A DNA stretch of 64,000 nucleotides, from positions 660,310-724,309 of the forward strand of contig NZ_BNBL01000001.1 in NCBI RefSeq assembly GCF_014655595.1, in the 5' to 3' direction. Positions 1-8,121 of the stretch are shown here, one piece after another. Position 1 is the stretch's first letter. Every line of letters begins with the position of its first letter. The translations under genes were made by a program, and so were the position numbers. The DNA is from Streptomyces griseocarneus. GTDB lineage: Bacteria > Actinomycetota > Actinomycetes > Streptomycetales > Streptomycetaceae. Under the pieces are notes generated by a model. It was not told the origin of the DNA. It did no database searches and saw only the letters and a list, made by a program, of their open reading frames with translations.

Positions 1-392
1 GACCCGTAGACGAAGAGGAGGGCGAGGGTGATGAGGAAGGAGGGGAAGGACAGGAAGATGTCGATGAACCGGCCGATCGCCTTGCCGCCGGGGAACGGCA
101 CGAACGCGATGACCAGGGCGAGGAAGAAGCCGAGGACGAGCGCGCCGGCAGTGGCGCCGACGGCGATCAGCACGGTGTTGCGCAGGGCGTCGCGGAAGGC
201 GGCCTGGGCGAACACGTCGGTGTAGGCGGCGAAGGAGTGCCCGCCGCCGTTCGGTGACACGGACTGCCACAGCACGAGCGCGAGGGGGTGGAGGAAGACC
301 AGGCCGAGGGCGGCGACCGGCGGGAGGAGCAGGAACCGGGCCGGGAACCTCCTCCGCCGGACGGCATCGGGCACGGCTACGGGCTCAGCCAT
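1..392 (-). CDS. ABC transporter permease, partial (probable phosphonate uptake)
   Basis: Membrane subunit of an ABC importer, cut by the window edge so that only about the first 130 residues are visible. Hydrophobic segments fall near residues 18-40, 65-92 and 105-130; the charged patch between the first two is periplasmic-type. The ATG at 392 lies inside the end of the ATPase gene (8-bp overlap), which points to translational coupling. Its place as fourth gene behind an FAD oxidoreductase and a phosphonatase-like hydrolase suggests import of 2-aminoethylphosphonate or a similar organophosphonate. Substrate is inferred from context only. Confidence 0.85.
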   Translation of the reverse strand, partial: MAEPVAVPDAVRRRRFPARFLLLPPVAALGLVFLHPLALVLWQSVSPNGGGHSFAAYTDVFAQAAFRDALRNTVLIAVGATAGALVLGFFLALVIAFVPFPGGKAIGRFIDIFLSFPSFLITLALLFVYG

Positions 393-1434
393 GGGTCCCC
401 GCCGGGAGGAGTACCGCGTCGTGCGCGGCGAAGTGCAGGGTGACCTCGGCGCCGGCCGGCGGCGGCGCGGGGAGCTCGGGGAGGTCGGCGGTCACCCGGT
501 GGCCTTCGACGTCGACGCACAGGCGGTGGGTGGCGCCGCGCCACTGGACCTCCGCGACCGTCCCGCGCAGGGCGTTGGGCCCCTCCCCGAGCCCGACCAG
601 GTGCGGGCGGACGCACAGCGTGGCCGGCGCGCCCACCGCGGCGCCGCCCGCCGGCACGTCCAGGGCGGTGCCGGCGAGACGTACGCCGTCGGCGGTGACC
701 GTCACCGGCAGGAGGTTCGCGGTGCCGATGAAGGAGGCCGTGAATTCGGTGCGCGGCCGCCGGTAGAGGTCCCGCGGGGTGCCGCAGTCCTGGAGCCGGG
801 CGCTGTCCATGACGGCGATCCGGTCGGCCAGGGTCAGCGCCTCGACCTGGTCGTGGGTGACGTAGAGCATGGTGATGTCCGGCAGTTCGCGGTGCAGCCG
901 GGCCAGTTCGGCCAGCATGCCCGAACGCAGCCGCGCGTCCAGGGCGGAGAGCGGCTCGTCGAGGAGGAGCACGCCGGGCCGGATCGCCAGCGCCCGCGCG
1001 ATGGCGACGCGCTGCTGCTGCCCGCCGGACAGCTCTCGCGGGTAGCGCTTGGCGTACGCGGCCATGCCGGTCATCTCCAGCGCCTCCGCGACGCGCGCGG
1101 TGATCTCGGCCCGGGGCGCCTTGCGCGCCTTGAGGCCGAAGGCGACGTTGGCGTCGACCTTCATGTGGGGGAAGAGCGCGTACTGCTGCACCACCATGCC
1201 GACGCCGCGCCGGTGCGGCGGCAGCGCGGTGACGTCGCGGTCGCCGATGTGCACGCGCCCCGCCGCGGGTTCGACGAAGCCCGCGAGCGCGCGCAGGGCG
1301 GTCGTCTTGCCGGAGCCGGACGGGCCGAGGAGGGCCATGACCTCGCCCGGTTCGACGGTGAGGTCGAACGAGTCCAGCACGGTGGTGCGGCCGTAGGTGA
1401 CCGTGACGCCGTCGAAGCGGATGCCGGTGCTCAA
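385..1434 (-). CDS. ABC transporter ATP-binding protein (phosphonate/spermidine/iron type)
   Basis: Cytoplasmic ATPase of the importer, 349 aa. Walker A GPSGSGKT is at residues 37-44, followed by the signature LSGGQQQR, Walker B VLLLDEP, D-loop SALD and the switch His in VTHDQ. The C-terminal 100 residues form the TOBE-like substrate-sensing domain of the PotA/FbpC/PhnT group. The start is TTG at 1434, overlapping the TGA of the upstream hydrolase (TTGA), and the next permease overlaps its end, so three genes are translationally chained. A longer open frame upstream is antisense-like and rejected. Confidence 0.93.
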   Translation of the reverse strand: MSTGIRFDGVTVTYGRTTVLDSFDLTVEPGEVMALLGPSGSGKTTALRALAGFVEPAAGRVHIGDRDVTALPPHRRGVGMVVQQYALFPHMKVDANVAFGLKARKAPRAEITARVAEALEMTGMAAYAKRYPRELSGGQQQRVAIARALAIRPGVLLLDEPLSALDARLRSGMLAELARLHRELPDITMLYVTHDQVEALTLADRIAVMDSARLQDCGTPRDLYRRPRTEFTASFIGTANLLPVTVTADGVRLAGTALDVPAGGAAVGAPATLCVRPHLVGLGEGPNALRGTVAEVQWRGATHRLCVDVEGHRVTADLPELPAPPPAGAEVTLHFAAHDAVLLPAGTHG

Positions 1435-2132
1435 CGGCCGGCCTCCGCCCGTGCCAGGAGGTCCGGCAGGTCCGTCACGGACCCGAGGACGTGGGTGGCT
1501 CCCGCGGTGCGGAGCGCGGCCTCGTCGTGGGCGCCGGTCAGGACCCCGGCCACCACCCCGGCCCCCGCGGCGCTGCCGGACCGCATGTCGTGGGACGTGT
1601 CGCCGGCGACCGCGATCCGTCGTACGTCGTCCACCGCGCGGGTGCGCAGCAGGGCGGTGAGCACCATGTCGGGGTACGGGCGGCCGCGCCCGCCCGCGTC
1701 GGCGGGGCACAGGGTGAGGTCGGCCAGGTCCGTCCAGCCGAGGGCGGTGAGGATCGCGTCCTGGGTGACGCGGGCGAAGCCGGTGGTGAGGACCACGGTG
1801 CGGCCTTCGGCGCGGAGCCTTTCGACGGCTTCACGGGCGCCGGGCACGGGCTCGCAGTGGCCGGCGGTCACCAGATCGCCGTACGCGGCCTCGAACTCCG
1901 CGTTGGCGCGGCGGGCCGCGTCCTCGTCGCCGGCGAAGAGGTGACGGAAGACGGAGATCTTCGACTCGCCCATCGTGGCGCGGACGTGGGCGAGCTGCGC
2001 GGCGTACCGGGCGGTGCCCGGGGCCACCCCGAGGGCCTGCGCGGCGGCGCCGAAGGCCCGCTCGACCAGGCCGTCGTCGGTGACGGTGGTCCCGGCCATG
2101 TCCAGGACGACCAGGTTCGTCCTCTCGGTCAT
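1431..2132 (-). CDS. phosphonatase-like HAD hydrolase
   Basis: Probable C-P bond hydrolase acting on phosphonoacetaldehyde or a related phosphonate aldehyde, 233 aa. The HAD motif I reads DMAGTTV, with nucleophile Asp11 and Ala13 in place of the second acid, as in true phosphonatases. The cap carries MGESK with Lys58 where phosphonatase has its Schiff-base lysine. Later motifs include TTGFAR and AGDTSHDM. ATG 2132 was chosen; a GTG at 2141 overlapping the upstream TGA would add three residues. It lies 5 bp after the FAD oxidoreductase, the usual partner of this phosphonatase-like subfamily, and directly before the ABC genes. Confidence 0.85.
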   Translation of the reverse strand: MTERTNLVVLDMAGTTVTDDGLVERAFGAAAQALGVAPGTARYAAQLAHVRATMGESKISVFRHLFAGDEDAARRANAEFEAAYGDLVTAGHCEPVPGAREAVERLRAEGRTVVLTTGFARVTQDAILTALGWTDLADLTLCPADAGGRGRPYPDMVLTALLRTRAVDDVRRIAVAGDTSHDMRSGSAAGAGVVAGVLTGAHDEAALRTAGATHVLGSVTDLPDLLARAEAGR

Positions 2133-2137
2133 GTCCC

Positions 2138-3259
2138 TCACCAGCCCAGTTCGTTCGCGGTCGTCTCGGCGATCGCGGGGGAGCACGTCATGCCGCGCCC
2201 GCCGGGCCCGGTGACGAGCCAGGCGCCGTCGCCCACCCGCTCGCGGTGCACCACGCGGGTGGTGTCCACGCACTGCGCGTACACCCCGGCCCAGCGCCGG
2301 CGAACCTTCGGCAGCGGGCGGCCGAGCAGGGCCCCGGCGACGGACGTCAGGTGTTCGTACGGGTCCTCGTCGACGTCGAAGCCGAACGGCTCGGCGTACT
2401 CGTGGGTGTCGCCGATCGTCAGCCCGCCGTCCGCGCGCTGGACCATCAGCAGCTGCATCCTGTGCGCCGCCGCGACCGGGGGCTGAGGCCGGGCCGCCGC
2501 CATCGCCTCGAGGGCCGGGCCGCCGTAGGCGGGGTAGTAGCGGAAGCTGTCGGCGTCGGCGACGGACGTCGTGAGCTCCTCGCCCAGCGGGGCGGTCTGC
2601 ATCATCTGCAGGCGCACGCGCCGCACCGGCAGCGCGGGCGCGAGTTCGCGGACGAGGCCGCCCAGCCAGGCGCCGGTGCACAGCACGACCGCGTCGCCTT
2701 CGTGCAGCCGGCCGTGGTCGTCGCGGACCGCGGACGCCCCGACGACCTCGCGGGCCTCGCGCCCGCCGAGGAAGGTGTAGCGGCCGGAGGCCAGCATGGC
2801 CTCCTTCAGGGCGCGTTGGGCCGTACGCGGCTCGACGACGGCGTCGCGGTCGCAGGCCAGGGCGCCGAGGAACGTCCCGCGCAGGGCGGGGTTGACCTCC
2901 CGGACCTCGTCGGGCGTGAGGAGGCGGAAGCCGCGTGCGGCGGCGTCCGGCCGGTCCAGGGCGGCGTGCGCGACGGCCAGTTCGGCCTCGTCGGTGACGA
3001 CCGTCAGCGAACCGTTGGCGCGGAAGCCGAGGCCCGGGACGCTCGCGCCGATCTCCTCCCACAGTTCCCGGGCCCGCAGGGCGGTCTCCAGCTCCTCGCC
3101 GGACGCCCGGCCGCTGACCCAGATCAGGCCGAAGTTGCGGACGGAAGCACCACGGGCCTCCGCCTCCCGCTCGATGTGCACGACCTCGTGGCCGCGCCGG
3201 ACTGCCTGCCAGGCGTGCATGGTTCCCAGCACGCCGGCTCCGATGACGATGACTCGCAT
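2138..3259 (-). CDS. FAD-dependent oxidoreductase (DAO family, phosphonate-associated)
   Basis: Glycine-oxidase/D-amino-acid-oxidase fold enzyme of 373 aa. The N-terminus VIVIGAGVLGTMHA is a classic GxGxxG dinucleotide fold, and the C-terminus has the GPGGRGMTCSPA FAD-closing motif. Proteins of this subfamily sit beside phosphonatase-like hydrolases and are thought to convert an aminophosphonate (for example an N-methylated or hydroxylated 2-aminoethylphosphonate) into the aldehyde that the hydrolase cleaves. First gene of the minus-strand operon. The start ATG 3259 fits the conserved N-terminus. The exact substrate cannot be read from sequence. Confidence 0.87.
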   Translation of the reverse strand: MRVIVIGAGVLGTMHAWQAVRRGHEVVHIEREAEARGASVRNFGLIWVSGRASGEELETALRARELWEEIGASVPGLGFRANGSLTVVTDEAELAVAHAALDRPDAAARGFRLLTPDEVREVNPALRGTFLGALACDRDAVVEPRTAQRALKEAMLASGRYTFLGGREAREVVGASAVRDDHGRLHEGDAVVLCTGAWLGGLVRELAPALPVRRVRLQMMQTAPLGEELTTSVADADSFRYYPAYGGPALEAMAAARPQPPVAAAHRMQLLMVQRADGGLTIGDTHEYAEPFGFDVDEDPYEHLTSVAGALLGRPLPKVRRRWAGVYAQCVDTTRVVHRERVGDGAWLVTGPGGRGMTCSPAIAETTANELGW

Positions 3260-3334
3260 GAGGTGAACGGTCGTCGGGTGGGGTGACGTACGGGCGGCCG
3301 GCCGGCGAAGCGGGGGGAAACGAGCCGCCAAACT

Positions 3335-3346
3335 TGGACTAGACCC
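3335..3346. promoter_or_regulatory. candidate GntR/HutC-type operator
   Basis: TGGACTAGACCC centred on CTAG. On the minus strand it contains GTCTAGTC, one mismatch from the HutC-subfamily core GTMTAKAC. It lies about 76 bp upstream of the FAD oxidoreductase start and 50 bp downstream of the end of the GntR gene, the expected place for control of the phosphonate operon by that regulator. Inferred from motif and position. Confidence 0.5.
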
Positions 3347-3396
3347 GTTATCTGTCCGTGATAATCGATGAGGGGTATCCGGGGGACTTCTCCGGC

Positions 3397-4176
3397 TCAG
3401 TCCCCGCCGCGCAGATGCGTGGTGAACGAGAACCGGTCGCCCCGGTAGAGCGAGCGCACCCGCTCCAGTGGTCTGCCGTCGGTGTCGCGGGAGACGCGGT
3501 GGATCAGCAGCATGGGCAGCGCGGGCGGCGTGCCGATCAGCAGCGCCTCGCGCGGGGTCGCCAGAACGGTCTCCAGCCGCTCGTCCGCGTCCCCGAAGCC
3601 GATGCCCAGGCGGTCGCGCAGATAGCCGTAGAAGGAGGAGTCCGGCTCGAACTCCGAGTCCAGGCGCGGCGCGCGCTCCACCGCCACGTACGTGCTCTCC
3701 AGCCCCACCCGCTCGTCGTCGGCGAGCAGCACCCGCTCCAGGTGCCAGACGGGCTCGCCCGGCCGCACGCCGACGTCGGGCGCCAGCGCGGTGGGGCAGG
3801 CGAGGCGGTCCAGGCCGATGAGGGCGCGCCCGGGGCGGCGGCCCTGGCGGCGTACGCCCTCGGTGTAACTGGCCAGGGCGAGCGGCTGCTCCAGCTTTGG
3901 CCCCGCGACGACCGTACCGCGCCCCATGCGACGCAGCCGCCCCTCGAGCAGCAGCTCACGAAGGGCCTGGCGCACGGTCTCGCGCGCCACCTCGAAGCGC
4001 GCGGCCAGCTCGCGCTCGGTGGGCAGCAGGCCGCCCTCGCCCAGCTCGTCGAGGAGAGCGGCCACCTGCGCCTTGACCGCGTAGTACTTGGGGATCCGCC
4101 CGTGCTCGGGAATGCCGGCCCGGACGGGGGCGCCAGGTGCCCGGCCCGGCGCGTCGTGCGTGTGCGTAGGGTCCAC
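3397..4176 (-). CDS. GntR family regulator with UTRA domain
   Basis: Transcription factor of 259 aa. The N-terminal winged helix-turn-helix (about residues 28-92) includes LPTERELAARFEVARETVRQ. The remainder is a HutC-type UTRA effector-binding domain ending near HLRGGD. An extra 25-residue Pro/Ala-rich N-terminus precedes the domain, so the true start may be slightly later. It lies on the same strand just upstream of the phosphonate operon, and the spacer holds a HutC-like operator. Probable effector-responsive repressor of phosphonate catabolism and uptake, PhnF-like in role. Confidence 0.88.
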   Translation of the reverse strand: MDPTHTHDAPGRAPGAPVRAGIPEHGRIPKYYAVKAQVAALLDELGEGGLLPTERELAARFEVARETVRQALRELLLEGRLRRMGRGTVVAGPKLEQPLALASYTEGVRRQGRRPGRALIGLDRLACPTALAPDVGVRPGEPVWHLERVLLADDERVGLESTYVAVERAPRLDSEFEPDSSFYGYLRDRLGIGFGDADERLETVLATPREALLIGTPPALPMLLIHRVSRDTDGRPLERVRSLYRGDRFSFTTHLRGGD

Positions 4177-4259
4177 GGGCTGATCCTCGCATCCCCGCGT
4201 GAGCGGGGCTCGTGCGCACCGGCGTGCCGCGCGCCCGTCCCGCCGGCTCCCGGCCGGGT

Positions 4260-4622
4260 TCAGGTTCCGTCGGTGAGGGACGTCCTGACGAGGGCGAGCA
4301 GCTCGTCGTCGCTCAGTCCGATCGCGCGGGCGTCGGCGACCAGTTGGCGGGCCTGGACGGTGAGCCGGGCGCGCGCGGGGGAGGGGCCCGCGGTGACGAC
4401 CGCTCCCCGGCCCCGGCGCAGTTCGATCAGCCCCTCCTCCCGTAGCCGCTGGTAGCCGCGCAGGACGGTGTGGAGGTTGATGCCCAGCGACCCGGCGACC
4501 TCACGGGCGGGCGGGAGGCGTTCACCGGAACGTACGGAGCCGTCGGCGATGGCGCCGCGGACGGCGGCGGCGATCTGGTCGCCGAGGGTGACGGGCGAGG
4601 AGTGGTCGACGCGGAAGAGCAC
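4260..4622 (-). CDS. GntR family regulator, YtrA subfamily
   Basis: Short regulator of 120 aa. The winged helix-turn-helix fills residues 1-75 (LPPAREVAGSLGINLHTVLR is the recognition region) and only a short alpha-helical tail follows, as in YtrA-type repressors that control neighbouring membrane proteins. Its ATG lies 3 bp after the stop of the DUF1648-like gene, so both share one transcript. The perfect inverted repeat at 5624-5664 before the first gene is the obvious candidate operator, giving an autoregulated unit. Confidence 0.9.
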   Translation of the reverse strand: MLFRVDHSSPVTLGDQIAAAVRGAIADGSVRSGERLPPAREVAGSLGINLHTVLRGYQRLREEGLIELRRGRGAVVTAGPSPARARLTVQARQLVADARAIGLSDDELLALVRTSLTDGT

Positions 4623-4625
4623 GGT

Positions 4626-5615
4626 TCAGCCTCCGGTGGGAGTCCGGCGTTCGCGGTCGGCGAGGGTGTTGAGCAGGGCGGCCGCGGTGGCGGCGTCGTC
4701 GACGGTGACGACGAACTCGCTGCCGGTGGTCAGCCGCGCGGAGAGGGCGTCGCCGGAGCGCAGCACGATGCCGCTGGCTCCGGGCCGCGCCCGGTAGCCC
4801 CAGCCGCCGAAGTCGCGGAAGGCGTCGACGGGGCGGTGGCCGGCCTCGGCGATGCGCTCCAGCGGGATGTTCAGGCGGGGCCAGGAGGTGAGGGCGGGCG
4901 TGACGGTGATGCCGCGCCGGTCGGCGGTGACGCGGGCTCCGGTCAGCAGGACGAGGAGGGCGCCGGTGGCCAGCAGGGGCAGGGCGGACGCCCAGCCGGC
5001 GGTGATCGCCACGACGAGGGCGCCGGCCAGGATCAGGACACCGGTGACGGGCAGCGCCCGGGACCGCGAGACGCGGGACCAGGAGGCGGCCTCGGAATCG
5101 CGGAGGGGCAGGCGTACGGCGGCGGCCGAAGGCCCGGAGGCGGTGTCGCCCTCCTCGGCCCGGCCGCAGGCCGCCCACCCCAGTGCCGCGCAGACGGCCG
5201 CGGCGGCGAACGCGAGCACGGCCTGGAGGCCGGGCAGGGTGACGGAAGCGGCGTCGTCGGCGCCGGCGTTGGCCCGCAGCACGGCGACGACCAGCCACCC
5301 GGTCAGCGCGGCGACGGCGCCGCCGGTCGCGGCGGTCACCCGCTGGACGCCGGGGTCGGTCCGTATCCAGAGGGTGAGCCCGCCGAAGAGCACCGCGTAG
5401 CCGAGCAGCGCGCCCAACGTGACGGCGAGGAACGACCCTTGCCCCGAGAAGCCGTCCGCATGCCCACCGGGACCGATGTGGGTGGCCATCCGGCCGGGCA
5501 GGCGGTCGCGCAGGGAGAGGAACACCGACAGGACGACGCCGGCGGCCAGAACGGGCGGCGCGACGGCGACGAGGGTGCGGCGTGCGGTGACGGACGGGCG
5601 CCGGGTCTGCGGCAT
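4626..5615 (-). CDS. DUF1648-type multi-pass membrane protein
   Basis: Membrane protein of 329 aa with no known enzymatic role. An N-terminal DUF1648-like part (about residues 15-65) contains LPGRMATHIGPGGHADG. Hydrophobic segments lie near 14-34, 62-82, 98-113, 130-150, 187-207 and 210-226, followed by a C-terminal PH-like soluble part. Proteins of this type are commonly paired with YtrA-like GntR repressors, as here. ATG 5615 has its ribosome site GGAGGTG inside the left arm of a perfect inverted repeat, so operator binding or an mRNA hairpin would block translation. Confidence 0.88.
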   Translation of the reverse strand: MPQTRRPSVTARRTLVAVAPPVLAAGVVLSVFLSLRDRLPGRMATHIGPGGHADGFSGQGSFLAVTLGALLGYAVLFGGLTLWIRTDPGVQRVTAATGGAVAALTGWLVVAVLRANAGADDAASVTLPGLQAVLAFAAAAVCAALGWAACGRAEEGDTASGPSAAAVRLPLRDSEAASWSRVSRSRALPVTGVLILAGALVVAITAGWASALPLLATGALLVLLTGARVTADRRGITVTPALTSWPRLNIPLERIAEAGHRPVDAFRDFGGWGYRARPGASGIVLRSGDALSARLTTGSEFVVTVDDAATAAALLNTLADRERRTPTGG

Positions 5616-5623
5616 GACGACAA

Positions 5624-5664
5624 CACCTCCACTTGTTCTACTGAGGATAGAACAAGTGGAGGTG
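5624..5664. promoter_or_regulatory. perfect 17-bp inverted repeat, candidate YtrA-type operator
   Basis: Arms 5624-5640 and 5648-5664 are perfect reverse complements separated by 7 bp; the inner part reads TTGTTCTA-N7-TAGAACAA. The left arm contains the minus-strand ribosome site (GGAGGTG) of the DUF1648-type gene. Either a repressor operator or an RNA hairpin that hides the ribosome site; the neighbouring YtrA-like gene favours the operator. Confidence 0.75.
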
Positions 5665-6369
5665 GCGGCAAGAGCCTTCCGCCACCTTCCGCCGCCTTCC
5701 GGGAGGCCCGGCGCGTGGACGTCACGCGGAGCGGGGGCCGGGGCGGGGCCGGGGGCGGCGAGGCCCCGGTTCCGCGAGAAATCGCCGTCGAATATGAGGT
5801 TCTGTCCCGCACTTCGCTCGAATCGAATCCACGGTCAACATTTAATAAACGGCCCCGGCTTCAAGAAGGCCGGAGAGCGTTTCAGCCGATCCTCGGGGCG
5901 GCGCAAAGGTTCTCGCCCCCTCGGAAAGGAATCGAGTCCAAGGTCGTGGTGGGGGCGATACCGGGAGAATCGACCGGCCTGTCGCTCCCGCCTGTGGCGG
6001 TGTTCACGCAGGGATCAAGACAGCGGATTCGGGGGCGTTCGAGCCGTGCCGGGTGTGGAGGCCGGGGCGTCCCTGACGGGTGAGGCCGGTGGTTCCAGCC
6101 ACGCGGTCCAACCCGTGTGCTCCGTGTCCTCCGTGCTGAGGTGGGGTTTCCCCGGAGGGCGTCGCGAGCCGGGTGGCGTCAACAGTTCCTTTTCGGCCGC
6201 CGGGCGCTGAACGACGCGAAACAAACGCATCCGTCGTTGCCGGCCGGACGACTCAAAATTCGGTCCGGCTGACGGTGGCCGGTCAATACTTTTTGCTGCC
6301 CGGCCACGGGAAGGCGTTTCGCTCCCGGGCCGGGAAGCCACGGAATCCTCAGAGAAATGGAGCACTCGC
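5665..6369. other. gene-free stretch, 705 bp
   Basis: No convincing coding sequence on either strand. Composition is patchier than in the surroundings, with AT-richer pockets near 5838-5848, 6230-6260 and 6284-6294. A weak hairpin (CCGGCTTC with GAAGGCCGG) lies at about 5855-5878. Three imperfect 9-bp units starting GTG run through 6117-6143. It presumably contains the promoter of the secreted-protein gene that follows; no clear -35/-10 pair was found. Confidence 0.5.
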
Positions 6370-6891
6370 ATGCGCAGGAACCCGGTCCGTTCCGTCACCG
6401 TCGCGGCTCTCGCCGTTCTGGCGGTCGGCGGACCGTCCGTCACCACCCCGGCGTTCGCCGACGCGGCCGGCAAGGCCGACGCCCCGCCCAAGGCGAACAT
6501 CGTGCAGCGCAAGGCGGTCGAGGGCCGGCCGGGGCAGGAGTGGCTGTACCCGTCCGTCGTCGTGGAGAACACCGGAAGCCGGCGGATCGGCACCGAGCGC
6601 GTCCTGGTGGAGGCGCCCCCGGAGATGCTGTTCATGGACAGCGAGCTGACGTTCACACGCTACGAAGACGAGAGCAGGGAGATCCACGTCCAGTGCGTCC
6701 CCTCCGCCACCAAGCGGACGCTGACCTGCCCCGGCGTCGACCTGAACCTGGAGCCGGGCCGCAAGTGGGCCGTCCTGTACCCGGCCATGTCCGTCAAGCC
6801 CAACGCCGGCCCCGGTGACACCTACGTCACCTTCAAGCTCGGCAGCCCGGTCTTCGCCCAGGGCAAGTCCAAGGTGACCGTCAAGCGCTGA
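6370..6891 (+). CDS. secreted protein of unknown function
   Basis: Exported protein of 173 aa. A Sec-type signal peptide (MRRNPVRS, then a hydrophobic core to about residue 28) ends at AFA-DA. The mature part is beta-rich, with two cysteines in QCVPSATKRTLTCPG that could form a disulfide. The ribosome site GGAG is 7 nt before ATG 6370. The family was not recognised; the mature sequence resembles small beta-sandwich extracellular proteins of streptomycetes. It lies just before a glycosyltransferase, separated by a hairpin. Confidence 0.75.
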   Translation: MRRNPVRSVTVAALAVLAVGGPSVTTPAFADAAGKADAPPKANIVQRKAVEGRPGQEWLYPSVVVENTGSRRIGTERVLVEAPPEMLFMDSELTFTRYEDESREIHVQCVPSATKRTLTCPGVDLNLEPGRKWAVLYPAMSVKPNAGPGDTYVTFKLGSPVFAQGKSKVTVKR

Positions 6892-6921
6892 CGCGCTGCC
6901 CCGGCCGCCCGTCACGGGCAG

Positions 6922-6956
6922 GGGGCTGCCGCCCGGCCGCCGCCGGCGGCAGCCCC
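6922..6956 (+). terminator. intergenic hairpin, possible terminator
   Basis: 12-bp perfect arms 6922-6933 and 6945-6956 (GGGGCTGCCGCC and its complement) with an 11-nt loop, after the secreted-protein gene and before the glycosyltransferase. Confidence 0.55.
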
Positions 6957-7015
6957 TCCCCCTCACAGCACTTCCTCACAGCACATCCTCATGGACCTGA
7001 CGAAAGGACGCGACG

Positions 7016-8065
7016 GTGCCGCACGTCGTGGCGTTGATACCCGCGCACAACGAGGCCGAGCGGATCGCGGGAGCCCTGGAAGCCCTCGGCCGGCAGGAGA
7101 AGGTCCCCGACGTCGTCCACGTCGTGGCCGACAACTGCTCGGACGAGACCGCCGCCATCGCGGCGCTGCACGGCGCCGAGGTGCTGGCCTCGGAGAACAA
7201 CCGCCACAAGAAGGCCGGCGCCCTCAACCAGGCGCTGGACCGCATCGTGCCGGACCTCGACGACGAGGACCTGATCCTGGTCCAGGACGCCGACACGGCC
7301 CTGTCGCCCACGTTCGTCACCAGCGCGATGCGGTCGATGGCCGGCGGCGTCGGAGCGGTCGGCGGCATCTTCCACGGGGAGCCGGGCGGGGGTCTGCTGG
7401 GGGCGCTGCAGCGCATCGAGTTCCAGCGGTACGCCCGGGAGATCGCGCGGCGCGGGTACCGGGCCGACGTCCTCACCGGCACCGCGACGATGTTCCGCGT
7501 CGCCACCCTCCGTCAGATCAAGCGGGCGCGGGCCGACGGACGGCTCGGCGGTGGGGACTCGTACTATTCGCTGGCCTCGCTGACCGAGGACGACGAGATC
7601 ACCAAAGCGGTCCGCACGCTGGGATACCGCACGGTCTCGCCCCCGGGCTGCGATGTGGTCACCGAGGTCATGACGTCCGTGCCCAAGCTGTGGCACCAGC
7701 GCATGCGGTGGCAGCGGGGGGCCCTGGAGAACCTGCGCGACTACGGCTGGACGCCGGTGACGGCCCCGTACATCATCCGCCAGGGCTTCATGGGGCTGTC
7801 CGTCCTCTTCCTCTTCCTCTATGTCGTCTTCACGATCTGGATGTTCGCCCGCGGGCGTCCGGAATGGTCCCACTTCTGGATCGCGATAGGCATGCTGTTC
7901 GTGGTGGAGAAGGTGGTCACGGCCCGGTCCGCCGGCTGGCGTTCACAGTTGCTCGCCGCGACGCTCGGCATCGAACTGCTCTACGACATGTTCCAGCACG
8001 CCGTCTACCTGCGCTCCCTGTGGGACATGCTGCACCGCCGCGAGGAACGCTGGCGGACCACCTGA
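7016..8065 (+). CDS. processive family 2 glycosyltransferase, membrane-bound
   Basis: Transfers sugars from a nucleotide donor at the cytoplasmic membrane; 349 aa. GT-A fold motifs are in order: IPAHNEAERI, DNCSDET, QDADTA (DXD), LTEDDE and QRMRWQRGA, the QxxRW motif typical of processive synthases (cellulose, hyaluronan, poly-GlcNAc type). Two or three membrane segments follow in the last 100 residues. The start is GTG 7016 with AAAGGA upstream. The gene is followed by a small membrane protein, then a strong terminator. A role in an extracellular polysaccharide is likely; the sugar is unknown. Confidence 0.9.
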   Translation: MPHVVALIPAHNEAERIAGALEALGRQEKVPDVVHVVADNCSDETAAIAALHGAEVLASENNRHKKAGALNQALDRIVPDLDDEDLILVQDADTALSPTFVTSAMRSMAGGVGAVGGIFHGEPGGGLLGALQRIEFQRYAREIARRGYRADVLTGTATMFRVATLRQIKRARADGRLGGGDSYYSLASLTEDDEITKAVRTLGYRTVSPPGCDVVTEVMTSVPKLWHQRMRWQRGALENLRDYGWTPVTAPYIIRQGFMGLSVLFLFLYVVFTIWMFARGRPEWSHFWIAIGMLFVVEKVVTARSAGWRSQLLAATLGIELLYDMFQHAVYLRSLWDMLHRREERWRTT

Positions 8066-8121
8066 CGCCCGGCCGGTCACCCCGACGCCGGAACACACCA
8101 CCCGACCAGGAACGAAGGCCC

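Noticed and set aside
4193..4208. CCCCGC-GTGA-GCGGGG, which resembles the core of type I-E CRISPR repeats
   Set aside because: Only one copy, no spacers and no cas genes; a simple hairpin upstream of the GntR gene.
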